Assembly: GCA_031315915.1 (NCBI GenBank)
Contig: JALDRK010000040.1
Coordinates: 1 to 34,591 of the forward strand
Length of the DNA: 34,591 bases
Reading direction: 5' to 3'
Source of the DNA: Nitrospirales bacterium
GTDB taxonomy: Bacteria; Nitrospirota; Nitrospiria; Nitrospirales; UBA8639
The notes beneath the pieces were generated by a model. It worked only from the letters and a program-made list of their open reading frames with translations, had not been told where the DNA came from and searched no databases. This document shows, piece by piece, positions 23,904-33,510 of this stretch (position 1 is its first letter; the number at the start of each line of letters is the position of its first letter). The translations under genes were made by a program, and so were the position numbers.

Positions 23904-26200
23904 ATGCTGAAAACCTCACCGGTTTCCGGTCCAGACGTGTCAGTTTCCACTTCTGCAGAGCCTGTCGTAAGAAGCCGGGCAGGCCACCGTCGGTTCAGGC
24001 ATTGGCTGGATCAAGCCGGAGGCGTGGTGGTCTGGGTGGGCGGGATTGCCACCATTGTGAGTATTCTCGGAATTTTTTTGTATTTGCTGTGGGAGGTGCT
24101 TCCGTTATTCCATGCGGCTGATGGTCGTCAGGACGCGTCGCTTATTCTCGAACATGATGGGGATTTTTCTTCGGGTACCACTCTCGTGGGAATGGATGAA
24201 TACCAGGAAGTGGTCTTTGTCCTTGAGGAAAGTCAGGTGAAATTTTTTCAAATGCCTCAAGGTAATCCTCTGCCAGAGGTTGGCGGTCTATTGGAGATTC
24301 CAGGGACGGTCCAATCATCTGTCCTCGTTGGGCAAAAAGGGAATTTTCTGTCCGTTGGGACCGGGGAAGGCTTCGTGTACCCGGTGGAAGTGCAATTTCG
24401 TCCGGTCTTTGAGGGAAGTATCCGGACGATGGTTCCCACCGTGAAAGTTCATCAGTCGATGCGAGTGATTCCTGAGGGCAAGAAATTGCTGTTGCATGCG
24501 CATACCAAAAAAGATGAACGGCAATCCATTGCGGCCTTGACGGCGGACGGGATGCTTTGGTTGACCTCCGTGAAAGAACCGGGCGAGTTTTCTTTTTCGG
24601 ATGAATTAAATGTTTCCCAACAACAGTTGCCCATCCCCGAAGGCATGATTGTCACTCGATTGGTGTTGGATCGTTTTGGAAAACGGTTGGTCTGCGGGAA
24701 CCCAAAACGGAGAATTGGTGGAGTGGAATTTACAGGCTGAATCCGGGAAAGGGACCCGTCAGGTCTCTGTCACCACCTCCGGTGATCCTGTGACCGCTCT
24801 GGAGTATCTGCTTGGAGAACGGACGTTAATTGTGGGAACAGGATCGGGGCAGGTCATGACCTGGGCGCCACAGGATTTTCCTCAGTCCGGGGAGGAGACG
24901 TCCCATTTCGAAAAATCGTGAACTTTCAATCTCATTCCAACCCCGTGCAAGCCATTTCCTGGTCACAGAGGGACAAGGGATTTCTCACGGCCGATGGTCA
25001 GGGATCGGTGATTCTGCATCATGCAACGACCGGTCAAACCGTGTTGGAATTCGATGCTACCGATCAGGCAACGGCTTCGCTTCGTTTTTCTCCCAAAGCC
25101 GACGGGGCGGTGTGGTTGGGGACGGATGGGCAATTGCGAGCATTCTCCATTGACAATCCGCATCCCGAGGTGACGTTCCGGGCATTGTTTTTTCCGGTGA
25201 CCTATGAAGGGTATGAAGAGTCGGCACATATTTGGCAGTCCTCAAGCGGATCGGATGAATTTGAACCGAAATTAGGATTGATGCCGCTAATATTCGGAAC
25301 GTTAAAGGGCACCATCTATGCCATGATTCTGGCCATCCCATTGGCTGTGATGGGGGCAATCTACACGGCCATGTTCATGCACCCTCATCTGCGTTCGATT
25401 ATCAAGCCGACCATTGAGATCATGGCTGCCTTGCCGTCGGTGGTGTTGGGTTTTCTGGCGGGTCTCTGGTTTGCTCCCTTGCTTCAAGACATCTTCCCTG
25501 CCCTGGTGGCAATCATGGGTTTTCTCCCGGTTGTCATTGGATTGGTCTGTCTGATGTGGCAAGCTCCTCCCCAAATCCGTGAGACATCTCGATCGTTATG
25601 GAGTGGATTTATTGGTGTTGCTGACCGTCATTGTTCTGACTGTTGGCGGGTGTCTCCTCGCAAATGCCGAGATCGAATCGCTGTTGTTCAACGGAAATTA
25701 TAAACAGTGGCTGTCGAGTCATTTGGGTCTTGTCTACGATCAGCGCAATGCCATTGTCATCAGCTTTGCCATGGGTTTTGCGGTGATACCGATCATCTTC
25801 AGTATTTCCGAAGATTCGTTGTCCAATGTCCCGCGGCATTTGTTGGCCGGTCCCTTGCCCTGGGAGCCACAAAATGGCAAACCTTGATTCGCCTGGTCAT
25901 TATTTCGGCCAGCCCGGGTATTTTTTCCGCCTTGATGATCGGATTCGGACGGGCGGTTGGAGAAACGATGATCGTCTTGATGGCCACCGGTAATACCCCC
26001 ATTCTGGATTGGAGCATGTTCAACGGATTCCGAACCCTGTCTGCCAACATCGCAGTCGAGATGCCTGAAGCTCCGCATGGAGGAACCTTGTATCGGGTTC
26101 TGTTTCTTTCCGGGCTCATTCTGTTTGGTTTTACTTTTGTATTAACACGGTGGCCGAGGTTGTGCGGCAGCGACTTCGTAAAAAATATTCGCAATATTAA
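23904..26200 (+). pseudogene. pstC: Phosphate ABC permease PstC, long form, broken by five frameshifts
   Basis: Read with five one-base repairs this gives about 765 aa. It has a cytoplasmic N-terminus and membrane helix 1 (about 40-62). A large periplasmic beta-propeller-like insert of some 350 residues follows, with WD40-like strands (SWSQRDKGFLTADGQGSVILHH). The permease core then starts at LGLMPLIFGTLKGTIYAMILAIPLA, carries the EAA-type loop SLALGATKWQTLIRLVI, and ends VAEVVRQRLRKKYSQY. Shifts: extra base at about 24698; A-run 24911-24915 one base short; extra base at about 25583; missing base at about 25851; missing A at about 26144. Every segment between shifts stays open and in family register. 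Long PstC forms of this kind are known from Pseudomonas-type systems. Sequence error is more likely than decay but is unproven. Confidence 0.85.
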
Positions 26201-26205
26201 CACGC

Positions 26206-27842
26206 ATGTCTGCCTTTCTGAAAAAGTTTGTCGATTCCGGAAGCCTGTTCATTTGGCTCTGTGGTGGGGCATTAGCGGTGTCCCTTTTGATGATTGGCGG
26301 TCTCGTGCTCTTAATCCTGATGAATGGCATGGGGTACTTTTGGCCTAAAGATCTCGTGCAATTCACCCTGTCTGACGGCAAAAAAGGTCCTTGGGGAAGT
26401 GGTGGATACTGAAATGATTCCGGACTCCGAATCTTCTGGCAATTCCCATGGGAACTGGCGAATTCAGCTCAAGGTCGGGAATCGTGATCTGTACGGACTG
26501 GACTTTCGATGGGTGGATAAGGCCGACATTGCTGCCACAGATTATCCATCGGATGTGGTGGCGTTTGAGCGGCGGGAATGGGGAAATTTTTATGGGTGGG
26601 TGAAAGACCTGTTTGAGGGAGACAGGCTTCTGGCCACAGATGCGCAGGGAGAGGTGAAGGTGTTACGTGACTTATTGGAGAAAACCAATGATCTTCAAAA
26701 GCACATTGATCATCTTGAACGGGATGAGATCGGAAGCATTAATTACCGTATCGAACAGGCCCGATTGAATCTGCATGTTCGCTCGAACTCCAGGGACGTT
26801 CCGATCGTTGGAGAGCGCCAACATTAAAAGGCAAGTCAAGGAGGCCGAAGCCTCCTACGAACTGTTAAATCAACAATTGCTGGATCTCTATGATCAATTG
26901 AATCGGTATCGTGTCACACTCGTGGATGTGAACGGGCGAGAGAAGTCCTTGCCGGTTGCGACTCTGATTCAGGCCTGGGTTCCCAATAGTATGGGGATCC
27001 CGGAAAAAATCATCATGTATGTGAAAAACTTTTGGACCGTCTTAAGTGCGGAACCGCGGGAGGCAAATACGGAAGGCGGAATTTTTCCCGCGATCTTTGG
27101 AACCGTCATGATGGTGCTGATTATGAGCGTGGCCGTCGTGCCGTTCGGTGTGCTGGCCGCTGTGTATCTGAAAGAATATGCCAGGCAGGGTGTGTTGACT
27201 CAGATGATCCGGATAGCAGTGAATAATCTGGCCGGGGTTCCCTCCATTGTGTTTGGGGTGTTCGGTCTGGGGTTTTTCGTGTATGCCGTGGGTGGAACGA
27301 TCGATCAGCTCTTTTTTTCCGAAGCCTTGCCGAATCCCACCTATGGGACCGGAGGCATTCTCTGGGCATCGTTGACGCTGGCGTTGATGACGGTGCCCGT
27401 CGTGATTGTGGCCACGGAGGAAGGGCTTTCCGCCGTGCCTCGGGAGTATCGTGAAGGATCGCTCGGACTCGGAGCCACGAAGTTGGAATCTCTCATTCGA
27501 GTGGTTCTTCCGTGCGCCATGCCCGGCATTTTGACGGGATTGATCCTGGCGGTTTCGAGAGCCACAGGAGAAGTGGCGCCCCTGATGTTGACTGGAGTCG
27601 TGAAGCTGGCGCCGTCTTTGCCTGTGGATTCGTTCTTTCCTTTTGTGCATTTGGATCGAAAGTTCATGCATTTAGGGTTTCATATTTATGACGTGGGATT
27701 TCAGTCTCCGAATGTGGAAGCGGCAAAGCCCATGGTGTATGTCACGACTTTTATCCTGGTGTTGGTGGTGATTCTCCTCAACATGGCTGCGATTGCCCTG
27801 CGCACTCGAATGCGGCGGCGATACGCGGGTTCCGCGATTTAA
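26206..27842 (+). pseudogene. pstA: Phosphate ABC permease PstA, long form, broken by two frameshifts
   Basis: With two one-base repairs this gives about 545 aa. Membrane helix 1 is at about 14-42 (LFIWLCGGALAVSLLMIGGLV). A long periplasmic insert follows that includes a coiled coil (NDLQKHIDHLERDEIGS to KRQVKEAEASYELLNQQLL). The permease core begins at FPAIFGTVMMVLIMSVAVVPFG and carries the EAA-type loop SLGLGATKLESLIRVVLPCAMPG. It ends in RTRMRRRYAGSAI. Shifts: the A-run at 26380-26385 has one A too many, and an extra base lies within about 26795-26815. It starts five bases after the pstC stop and pstB follows at once. As annotated raw, only the downstream fragment 26775-27842 would be translated as a permease. 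Confidence 0.87.
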
Positions 27843-27858
27843 ATCATGAGGTTCAGGT

Positions 27859-28767
27859 ATGGATACGATCAAACATGTCACAAACCCTCTTTCGTCTTGC
27901 CCGAAGACCGAGGAGCGAAAAACCTTGACACTCGTTGTGCAAAAGCTTGATAAAGACCTGAAGCCGACTGCCATTCAAGATCCGATCATCATGCCACACA
28001 CTCTCTCCGAACAACCAGCAAAAATTCTGGTCGAAAACATGAATTTTAATTATGGCGCGGTCCGTGCCTTGAAGAACGTGAACATGAAAATTTCTGCCCA
28101 CAAGGTTACGGCGTTTATCGGGCCGTCGGGTTGTGGCAAGTCCACGTTTTTGCGATGTTTCAATCGACTGAATGACTTAGTGGACGGAACCAAGGTGGAG
28201 GGCCGAATCTTGTTGGACGGGCAGGATATCTATAGTCCGGGTGTGGATGTCACGGATTTGCGTACCAAAGTCGGTATGGTGTTTCAAAAGGTCAACCCGT
28301 TTCCCAAATCCATTTATCAAAACGTGGCATATGGTCCCCAGCTGCAAAAAGTCCGGAAAGGGGATCGGTTGGATGAAATCGTCGAAAAAAGCCTTCGCGG
28401 AGCCGGTTTATGGGAAGAAGTCAAGGATCGTCTCCATGAATCGGCATTAGGCTTATCCGGGGGACAACAACAGCGTCTCTGTATCGCTCGTGCGTTGGCG
28501 GTGAATCCTGAAGTGCTCCTGATGGATGAACCCTGTTCCGCTCTGGATCCGATTTCCACAGGCCGAATCGAAGAACTCTTGCATACCTTGAAAGAACAAT
28601 TGACGGTCGTCATAGTGACCCACAATATGCAACAAGCGGCCCGTGTGTCGGATTATACGGGCTTCTTTCTCTTGGGGGAGCTGATCGAATATGATGACAC
28701 CAAGAAGATTTTTACCAATCCCACCGATCGGCGAACGGAAGATTATGTCACAGGACGGTTTGGCTGA
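27859..28767 (+). CDS. pstB: Phosphate ABC transporter ATP-binding protein
   Basis: The ATPase of the Pst importer. From ATG 27859 it has 302 aa; ATG 27991 would give 258 aa, the usual PstB length, and begins close to the family N-terminus ([19 protein letters not shown]). I list the long form, but the first 44 residues have no known role. Motifs: Walker [11 protein letters not shown]-loop [17 protein letters not shown], signature [16 protein letters not shown], Walker [14 protein letters not shown], and switch His in [16 protein letters not shown]. The end ([11 protein letters not shown]) is typical. It is intact and sits 16 bp after pstA. Confidence 0.95.
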   Translation: MDTIKHVTNPLSSCPKTEERKTLTLVVQKLDKDLKPTAIQDPIIMPHTLSEQPAKILVENMNFNYGAVRALKNVNMKISAHKVTAFIGPSGCGKSTFLRCFNRLNDLVDGTKVEGRILLDGQDIYSPGVDVTDLRTKVGMVFQKVNPFPKSIYQNVAYGPQLQKVRKGDRLDEIVEKSLRGAGLWEEVKDRLHESALGLSGGQQQRLCIARALAVNPEVLLMDEPCSALDPISTGRIEELLHTLKEQLTVVIVTHNMQQAARVSDYTGFFLLGELIEYDDTKKIFTNPTDRRTEDYVTGRFG

Positions 28768-28796
28768 TCCCCTGTCGGCAAGGAGTTCCTACTATT

Positions 28797-29456
28797 ATGC
28801 AACGACATTTTGATGACGAACTCAGGGAGTTAAAACAAAAGCTGTTGCGAATGGGCGCGCTCGTCGAAAATCAAGTGCGTCAGGCGCTGATGTCACTGAT
28901 TGAACGGGACGAAACCGTGGCTCAAGAAGTCATTGCCAATGATCGTCAGGTCAATACTCTCGACGTGGAAGTGGATGAAACGTGTCTGGAACTGTTGGCA
29001 TTGTTTCAGCCCGCGGCCAGGGATCTTCGTTTCGTGACCACCGCAATGAAAATTTCCACAGAGCTGGAGCGTATCAGCGATCTCGCCGAAAATATTTGTG
29101 AGCGGGCGATTGAATTGAATCAGGAGCCTCAACTCAAACCCTATATCGATATTCCCCTAATGGCTGAGCACGCGACGAAGATGGTTGGGGAAGCCATTGA
29201 CGCCTTTGTCCGTGGAGATTCCATGTTGGCTCGGCGGGTTCTCAAAGATGACGATCATGTAGATGCCTTAAACGAACAAATTTTTCGGGAGTTGTTGTCG
29301 TTCATGATCGAAAACCCGCAAACCATCTCACGGGCTATCCGGCTGTCATTTATCTCCAAATATCTCGAGCGGATCGCCGATCATGCGACCAATATCGCGG
29401 AATTGGTTGTCTATATGGTGGAAGGCAAAATTATCCGTCACACCATTCCTGCCTAG
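28797..29456 (+). CDS. phoU: Phosphate signalling regulator PhoU
   Basis: A 219-aa, all-helical cytoplasmic protein with two PhoU repeats. Each has the acidic, metal-binding signature: LERISDLAENICERA in the first and LERIADHATNIAELVVYMVEG in the second. It starts RHFDDELRELKQKLLRMG, as in the family. AAGGAG (28780-28785) precedes the ATG. PhoU links PstSCAB to PhoR and keeps the Pho response off when phosphate is plentiful. It is the last gene of the pst operon, 29 bp after pstB, and is followed by terminator-like hairpins. Confidence 0.95.
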   Translation: MQRHFDDELRELKQKLLRMGALVENQVRQALMSLIERDETVAQEVIANDRQVNTLDVEVDETCLELLALFQPAARDLRFVTTAMKISTELERISDLAENICERAIELNQEPQLKPYIDIPLMAEHATKMVGEAIDAFVRGDSMLARRVLKDDDHVDALNEQIFRELLSFMIENPQTISRAIRLSFISKYLERIADHATNIAELVVYMVEGKIIRHTIPA

Positions 29457-29467
29457 TTCGTCCCTGT

Positions 29468-29510
29468 CGTGGTTTCCACGGGAAGGGCACGGTGCCTTCT
29501 CTCTTCTTTT
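29468..29510 (+). terminator. Candidate terminator after phoU
   Basis: Two adjacent hairpins: CGTGG (29468-29472) with CCACG (29476-29480), then GAAGG-CA (29482-29489, one bulged G) with TG-CCTTC (29492-29499), followed by the pyrimidine tract TCTCTTCTTTT (29500-29510). The position at the end of the pst-phoU operon fits an intrinsic terminator, though the T-tract is interrupted. Confidence 0.45.
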
Positions 29511-29622
29511 CCTCGCCCATACTTCGTAACCGACAATTTACCATGTTGTGATGGGTTCGTCATTGAGGACACGTATGATATTGACGAGAACGATGATGTC
29601 CATCTTTGAAAGAGGTATGTTC

Positions 29623-30552
29623 ATGAAAAAATGGATCGATACTCGATTGCGAACTCGGAACCGGAATGTGTGCGGTTTGTCAAAGACCGGAGCACGAGGC
29701 ATCTGGTCGGTTGTCCTTGTCGAGGACGATACAACCACGGAATTCGGATCTCTGGATTGGCCTTCCGTCTTTTCCGGTCCGTGGCCATATCGACGCAATG
29801 GAGAAGAATCGTACATTCAGCGAACCTGGAAATTGGCCAAACAAGTCAGCTCTCCGCATCAAGTTATTACCGTGATGGATCAGGCTCATTGGGGATATGC
29901 GTGGAAACTCCTCATTCAAGAAACACTGGGCCGAATCGTGTGGCAACCGGAAAATCGTGGAGACGCTCTTGGAGTGTTTCTGCCTTTGTCCTATATCCGA
30001 TTTCATGACCCTGAAGGCATCGTGATTGTGTGGTTTGTGAAGCAGGCAGGATTGATTCAGAGTTTGGTTTTGGATTCGGTGCAATCGGCAGTTAAACTCG
30101 TCGATCAGGATTCAAATGCCCTGGTGGGGGTGGCTGGTTCGGCCGGCTCGAATGGTGTGAAAGAAGGCTGGGAATGTTTGGACGGTGTGCAGACAGGCAA
30201 AAAGGACAAGGAATGGTCTATTCCGCAGTCGGATGTTCAAATTTGTGTTGCCCAACAACCTTCGGATAGAGACGGAATAATGGGTGAGGGTCGGGCTGTT
30301 GGAGTATTGGTAGCTCGAGTCGAAGCCCTGTGGCTGGCCGGGAGACGGTTCATGCCGAGGTTCATCCGTCGGTTGGATGCTCTTGGGCCTGTCCTGGGAA
30401 CCTCCCGCGAACAACAGATTCTTCGTGATTTGTATCAAACGACATCGGGTGAAATTCTGGCGGAAGAATTTTTTCCTTTTTTGGGATCACAATTAGAGAT
30501 TCTGGTCTCTCCCGATCAATCTCACCACAGGGAGAGGTACTCGCACAGTTGA
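29623..30552 (+). CDS. Degenerate sugar-nucleotidyltransferase-like protein
   Basis: I chose ATG 29623 (309 aa) because AGAGG (29611-29615) is seven bases upstream; an upstream ATG at 29548 gives a low-complexity Arg/Met leader. The protein reads like a mannose-1-phosphate guanylyltransferase-type NTP transferase: IWSVVLVEDD at the start, YIQRTWKLAKQVSSPHQVITVMDQAHWGYAW, then IVWQPENRGDALGVFLPLSYI, equivalent to the QPxNRGTAxA segment. However, the GGxGTRL nucleotide-binding signature is absent (VEDDTTTEFGS in its place) and the downstream metal-binding Asp is not evident. It therefore probably lacks that activity and may be a regulatory or structural relative. It follows phoU in the same direction behind a possible terminator. 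Confidence 0.65.
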   Translation: MKKWIDTRLRTRNRNVCGLSKTGARGIWSVVLVEDDTTTEFGSLDWPSVFSGPWPYRRNGEESYIQRTWKLAKQVSSPHQVITVMDQAHWGYAWKLLIQETLGRIVWQPENRGDALGVFLPLSYIRFHDPEGIVIVWFVKQAGLIQSLVLDSVQSAVKLVDQDSNALVGVAGSAGSNGVKEGWECLDGVQTGKKDKEWSIPQSDVQICVAQQPSDRDGIMGEGRAVGVLVARVEALWLAGRRFMPRFIRRLDALGPVLGTSREQQILRDLYQTTSGEILAEEFFPFLGSQLEILVSPDQSHHRERYSHS

Positions 30553-30706
30553 CAAAGTGGAATTATGACTCGACGATATTCCAAGTAAATATTGCCAATA
30601 GGAAGAGTTGTGCCTTGATCTGGGAACTTCGGAGATCTTCTGTCGCCTGCACGAATCTCTCAGGTATTCATGCTCTTTCAGGAATGAAGAGCGAGTGGAG
30701 GAAGCC

Positions 30707-30880
30707 ATGATTTGTTTGATGTCGGTCACTGCTGAAAGTAAAGTTTTTGAATGGAAATGCTCAATATGTCAACATTGCTGGGAAGCCCAGGACCCCTTCT
30801 CTGGCTGTCCTCAATGTCAGGAAATAGCTCAGGAAAGGCGTCCATCGCTGATTGGGAGTACGGTTACCTTGGGGAAGTAG
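30707..30880 (+). CDS. Small zinc-ribbon protein A
   Basis: A 57-aa protein with GGAGG (30697-30701) five bases before ATG 30707. It contains C-x2-C-x3-W-E-A-x6-C-P-x-C, a four-cysteine ribbon that should bind zinc or iron. It has no signal peptide. A paralogue with identical spacing lies 58 bp downstream, which suggests co-transcription. The role is unknown; small proteins of this kind often bind nucleic acid or a protein partner. Confidence 0.7.
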   Translation: MICLMSVTAESKVFEWKCSICQHCWEAQDPFSGCPQCQEIAQERRPSLIGSTVTLGK

Positions 30881-30938
30881 CGGCAAGGAATGACTTTCGG
30901 GAAATGTCGGAATTCACATGTCACATGAGGAGGGTACC

Positions 30939-31169
30939 ATGAAAGTCACGTGGGCACCTGGATGCATGGACGGAGTACGCACAGAAATACCGAATGACTG
31001 GCGATTGAGTTTTCTGAAATATTGTGAAAATTGCGGGCTGGCATGGGAAGCTTCTCACGAAAACGAGAGCTGTCCGATGGCTGAACTGGAAGCGGATTTC
31101 TTGCCGTGTTTCTTGGAAGATAACTCGCAGGCCGAGGTTCAAGGAGGGTATTCGATTTTCCGTAACTGA
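30939..31169 (+). CDS. Small zinc-ribbon-like protein B, one ligand missing
   Basis: A 76-aa protein starting at ATG 30939 behind a strong AGGAGGG (30928-30934). It has C-x2-C-x3-W-E-A-x6-C-P like its upstream neighbour, but the fourth cysteine is replaced by Ala (CPMAE). A later Cys (FLPCFL) might substitute. Residues 1-35 are an extra N-terminal segment not found in protein A. It ends 25 bp before the stop of the convergent ppk1 gene. The function is unknown. Confidence 0.68.
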   Translation: MKVTWAPGCMDGVRTEIPNDWRLSFLKYCENCGLAWEASHENESCPMAELEADFLPCFLEDNSQAEVQGGYSIFRN

Positions 31170-31194
31170 TGTTTTTCAGTCATCGACACTTCCA

Positions 31195-33368
31195 CTAGAC
31201 CGACTGACCTTTATCAGGCAAAGAAAATTTCGTCCCTTTTCCTGTCCACCGGTTCACAAACCAACTTTGCGCATGGAGGGACGGAACGTCAGGGCTGGTT
31301 TTCAGCCGAGAGTACTGTCCGGTTGACTCCAATTGGCGTGTCTGATTGGTGTCGAGTATATAGGGAGTCAACACATTGGCCACAATAAAGGTCCGGAGTT
31401 TAGGGTCTTCGATGGGAAATAGGATTTCTACCCTCCTGTCTAAATTTCTGGGCATGAGATCGGCACTTCCCACATACAGATCATCCTGTCCGCCGTTTCG
31501 AAAATAATAACAGCGGGAATGTTCCAGGAATCTTCCAACCAGGGATTTGACTGTGATGGATTCGCTTAATCCGGGAATGCCAGGCCGTAGTCCACACATC
31601 CCCCGAACAAGCAGTTCGATTTCCACTCCGGCTTGAGAAGCCTGATATAAGGCTTGGATACAGCCTTTGTCGACGAGCGCGTTCATTTTAAAAAGAATAT
31701 ATCCATCTCCATGTTGAAGCTGGCGAGTGGTTTCTCGTTGAATGAGCTCCAGGAGCCGTTTTCGAATGCCTCCCGGGGCCACGAGGAGTTTGGTATACGA
31801 TTCTTTTTTGGAATATCCCGTTAAGGCATTAAACAGGTCGGTGACATCCTCCCCCATACCCGTATCGCACGTTAGAAAGCTGAAGTCCGTGTAGACCCGG
31901 CTGGTAGTCGGATTATAATTGCCCGTGCCGAGGTGAAGATACCGGCGGATCCCATCCGAATCCCTTCTGACCACCATGGCAACCTTGGCATGAGTCTTCA
32001 GACCGAATACGCCATACACGACGTGCACGCCTTCATCTTCAAGTTTTCTGGCCCATTCAATATTATTCTCTTCATCAAAGCGGGCCTTGAGCTCAAGCAA
32101 CACCGCAACCTGTTTCCCATTTTGTCGGGCCAACATCAGGGCGGCCACAATAGGAGAATTGGCGCCGACTCGATATAGTGTTTGTTTGATCGCGAGAACA
32201 TTGGGGTCTTCGGCGGCTTGTCTGATAAAGTCCACGATGGGGGAAAAGCTGTCAAAGGGGTGATGAAGGAAGATATCTTCACGTTTAATGAGAGAAAATA
32301 AGGACTCCTTTGAATTCGGTTCTTGTAACAGATTCGGATGGTGAATCGGGAATTTGAGGTCCGGGCGATCAATGGCGGTCAATTCAAAGAGATTGGAAAG
32401 CCCCAGTCTGAACTCATAGGTATAGACTTGATATGGTGCCAGTTTCAGATTGCGAACGAGAATATCCTTAATCGCATCGGGCATTTGGTGATCCAATTCC
32501 AATCTGACCACTGAACCGAACTGTCGAAGGTCAATTTGCTCCTCGATCGCGGCCAGCAAATCGCCCGCCTCATCTTCCTCGATTTCAAAGTCGGCATCCC
32601 GGGTGATCCGGAAAAAATAAGAGGCCAGGATCATGAGGCCGGGAAATAATAAATCCAGGTTGGCCGCAATGATATCCTCCAGCCAGACAAAATTGGTGGC
32701 TTCCGGGTTGGTGCCCAACCCCAACTGTTGGTCATCGCCGACTTGATGTTCGTCGGGAATCCGAATCAGTCGTGGGAAACTATTGGGTACCTTGATTCTG
32801 GCAAAACATTCTCCGCGTTCGGGATCCTTGGCGACGACCGCCACATTGACGGTAAGGTTGGAAATATGAGGAAAGGGATGACTCGGATCGAATGCCAGCG
32901 GAGTCAGGGCCGGGAAAATTTCTTTTCGAAAATAACGTCGAAGCAACGAACGTTGCTTGGGTTTTATTTCTTGGTATGAAAGAATTTTAATTTCGGCATC
33001 TGAAAGTGCGGGGAGAATTTCGTCCTGCCAGGAACGGCTAACTCGCGAAAAGTTCTTGAGAAGGGCCTCCCGAATCTGGGCTAATTGATCCGAGGGACTC
33101 ATTCCGTCCAAAGCGGCTTCCAAGACTCCGCTGGATAATTGTTCCCGCAATCCGGAAATGCGAATCATGAAAAATTCATCCAGATTATTGAAGAAGATCG
33201 CCAGGAACTTCACCCGTTCAAGAAGAGGGTGATTGGGGTCTTCCGCTTCTTCCAGGACCCGTTTGTTAAATTCGAGCCAACTCAGTTCTCTGTTCAGATA
33301 CCATTTGGGATCATCGAGATTCTGAATGGGCTCGACGGGAGTCGGTTGGCTGGTTGATAGATCGACAT
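31195..33368 (-). CDS. ppk1: Polyphosphate kinase 1, with an apparent N-terminal frameshift
   Basis: A cytoplasmic or membrane-associated enzyme that polymerises the ATP gamma-phosphate into polyphosphate. The main frame starts only at GTG 33213 (672 aa), but homology clearly continues upstream (LNRELSWLEFNKRVLEEAED). That frame has no start codon before a stop. An ATG at 33368 in the next frame (MSIYQPANRLP) with AAGGA upstream joins it if one base is missing near 33335-33345, giving about 724 aa, the family length. Motifs: the autophosphorylated His in HLGTGNYNPTTSRVYTDF, FNALTGYSK, and the second catalytic His in FLEHSRCYYF. It lies 142 bp after the CYTH-CHAD gene in the same direction. 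Confidence 0.92.
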
Positions 33369-33510
33369 AGTGGGCGTTTCCTTAAGATGAGAGCCTAATC
33401 ATGAGCTGGCCTGAGAATGGTTGTCCGCTTGCAGGTTCAGTATAACAAACATTCTGCATTCGATAGCATGGATAAGGAAAGTTCTTTGAATCGTCATGAC
33501 AGGTTCTTGT

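Noticed and set aside
23904..27842. Programmed frameshifting in pstC and pstA
   Set aside because: Seven shifts of mixed sign at unrelated sequences, without slippery heptamers or stimulatory structures, do not fit a recoding mechanism.
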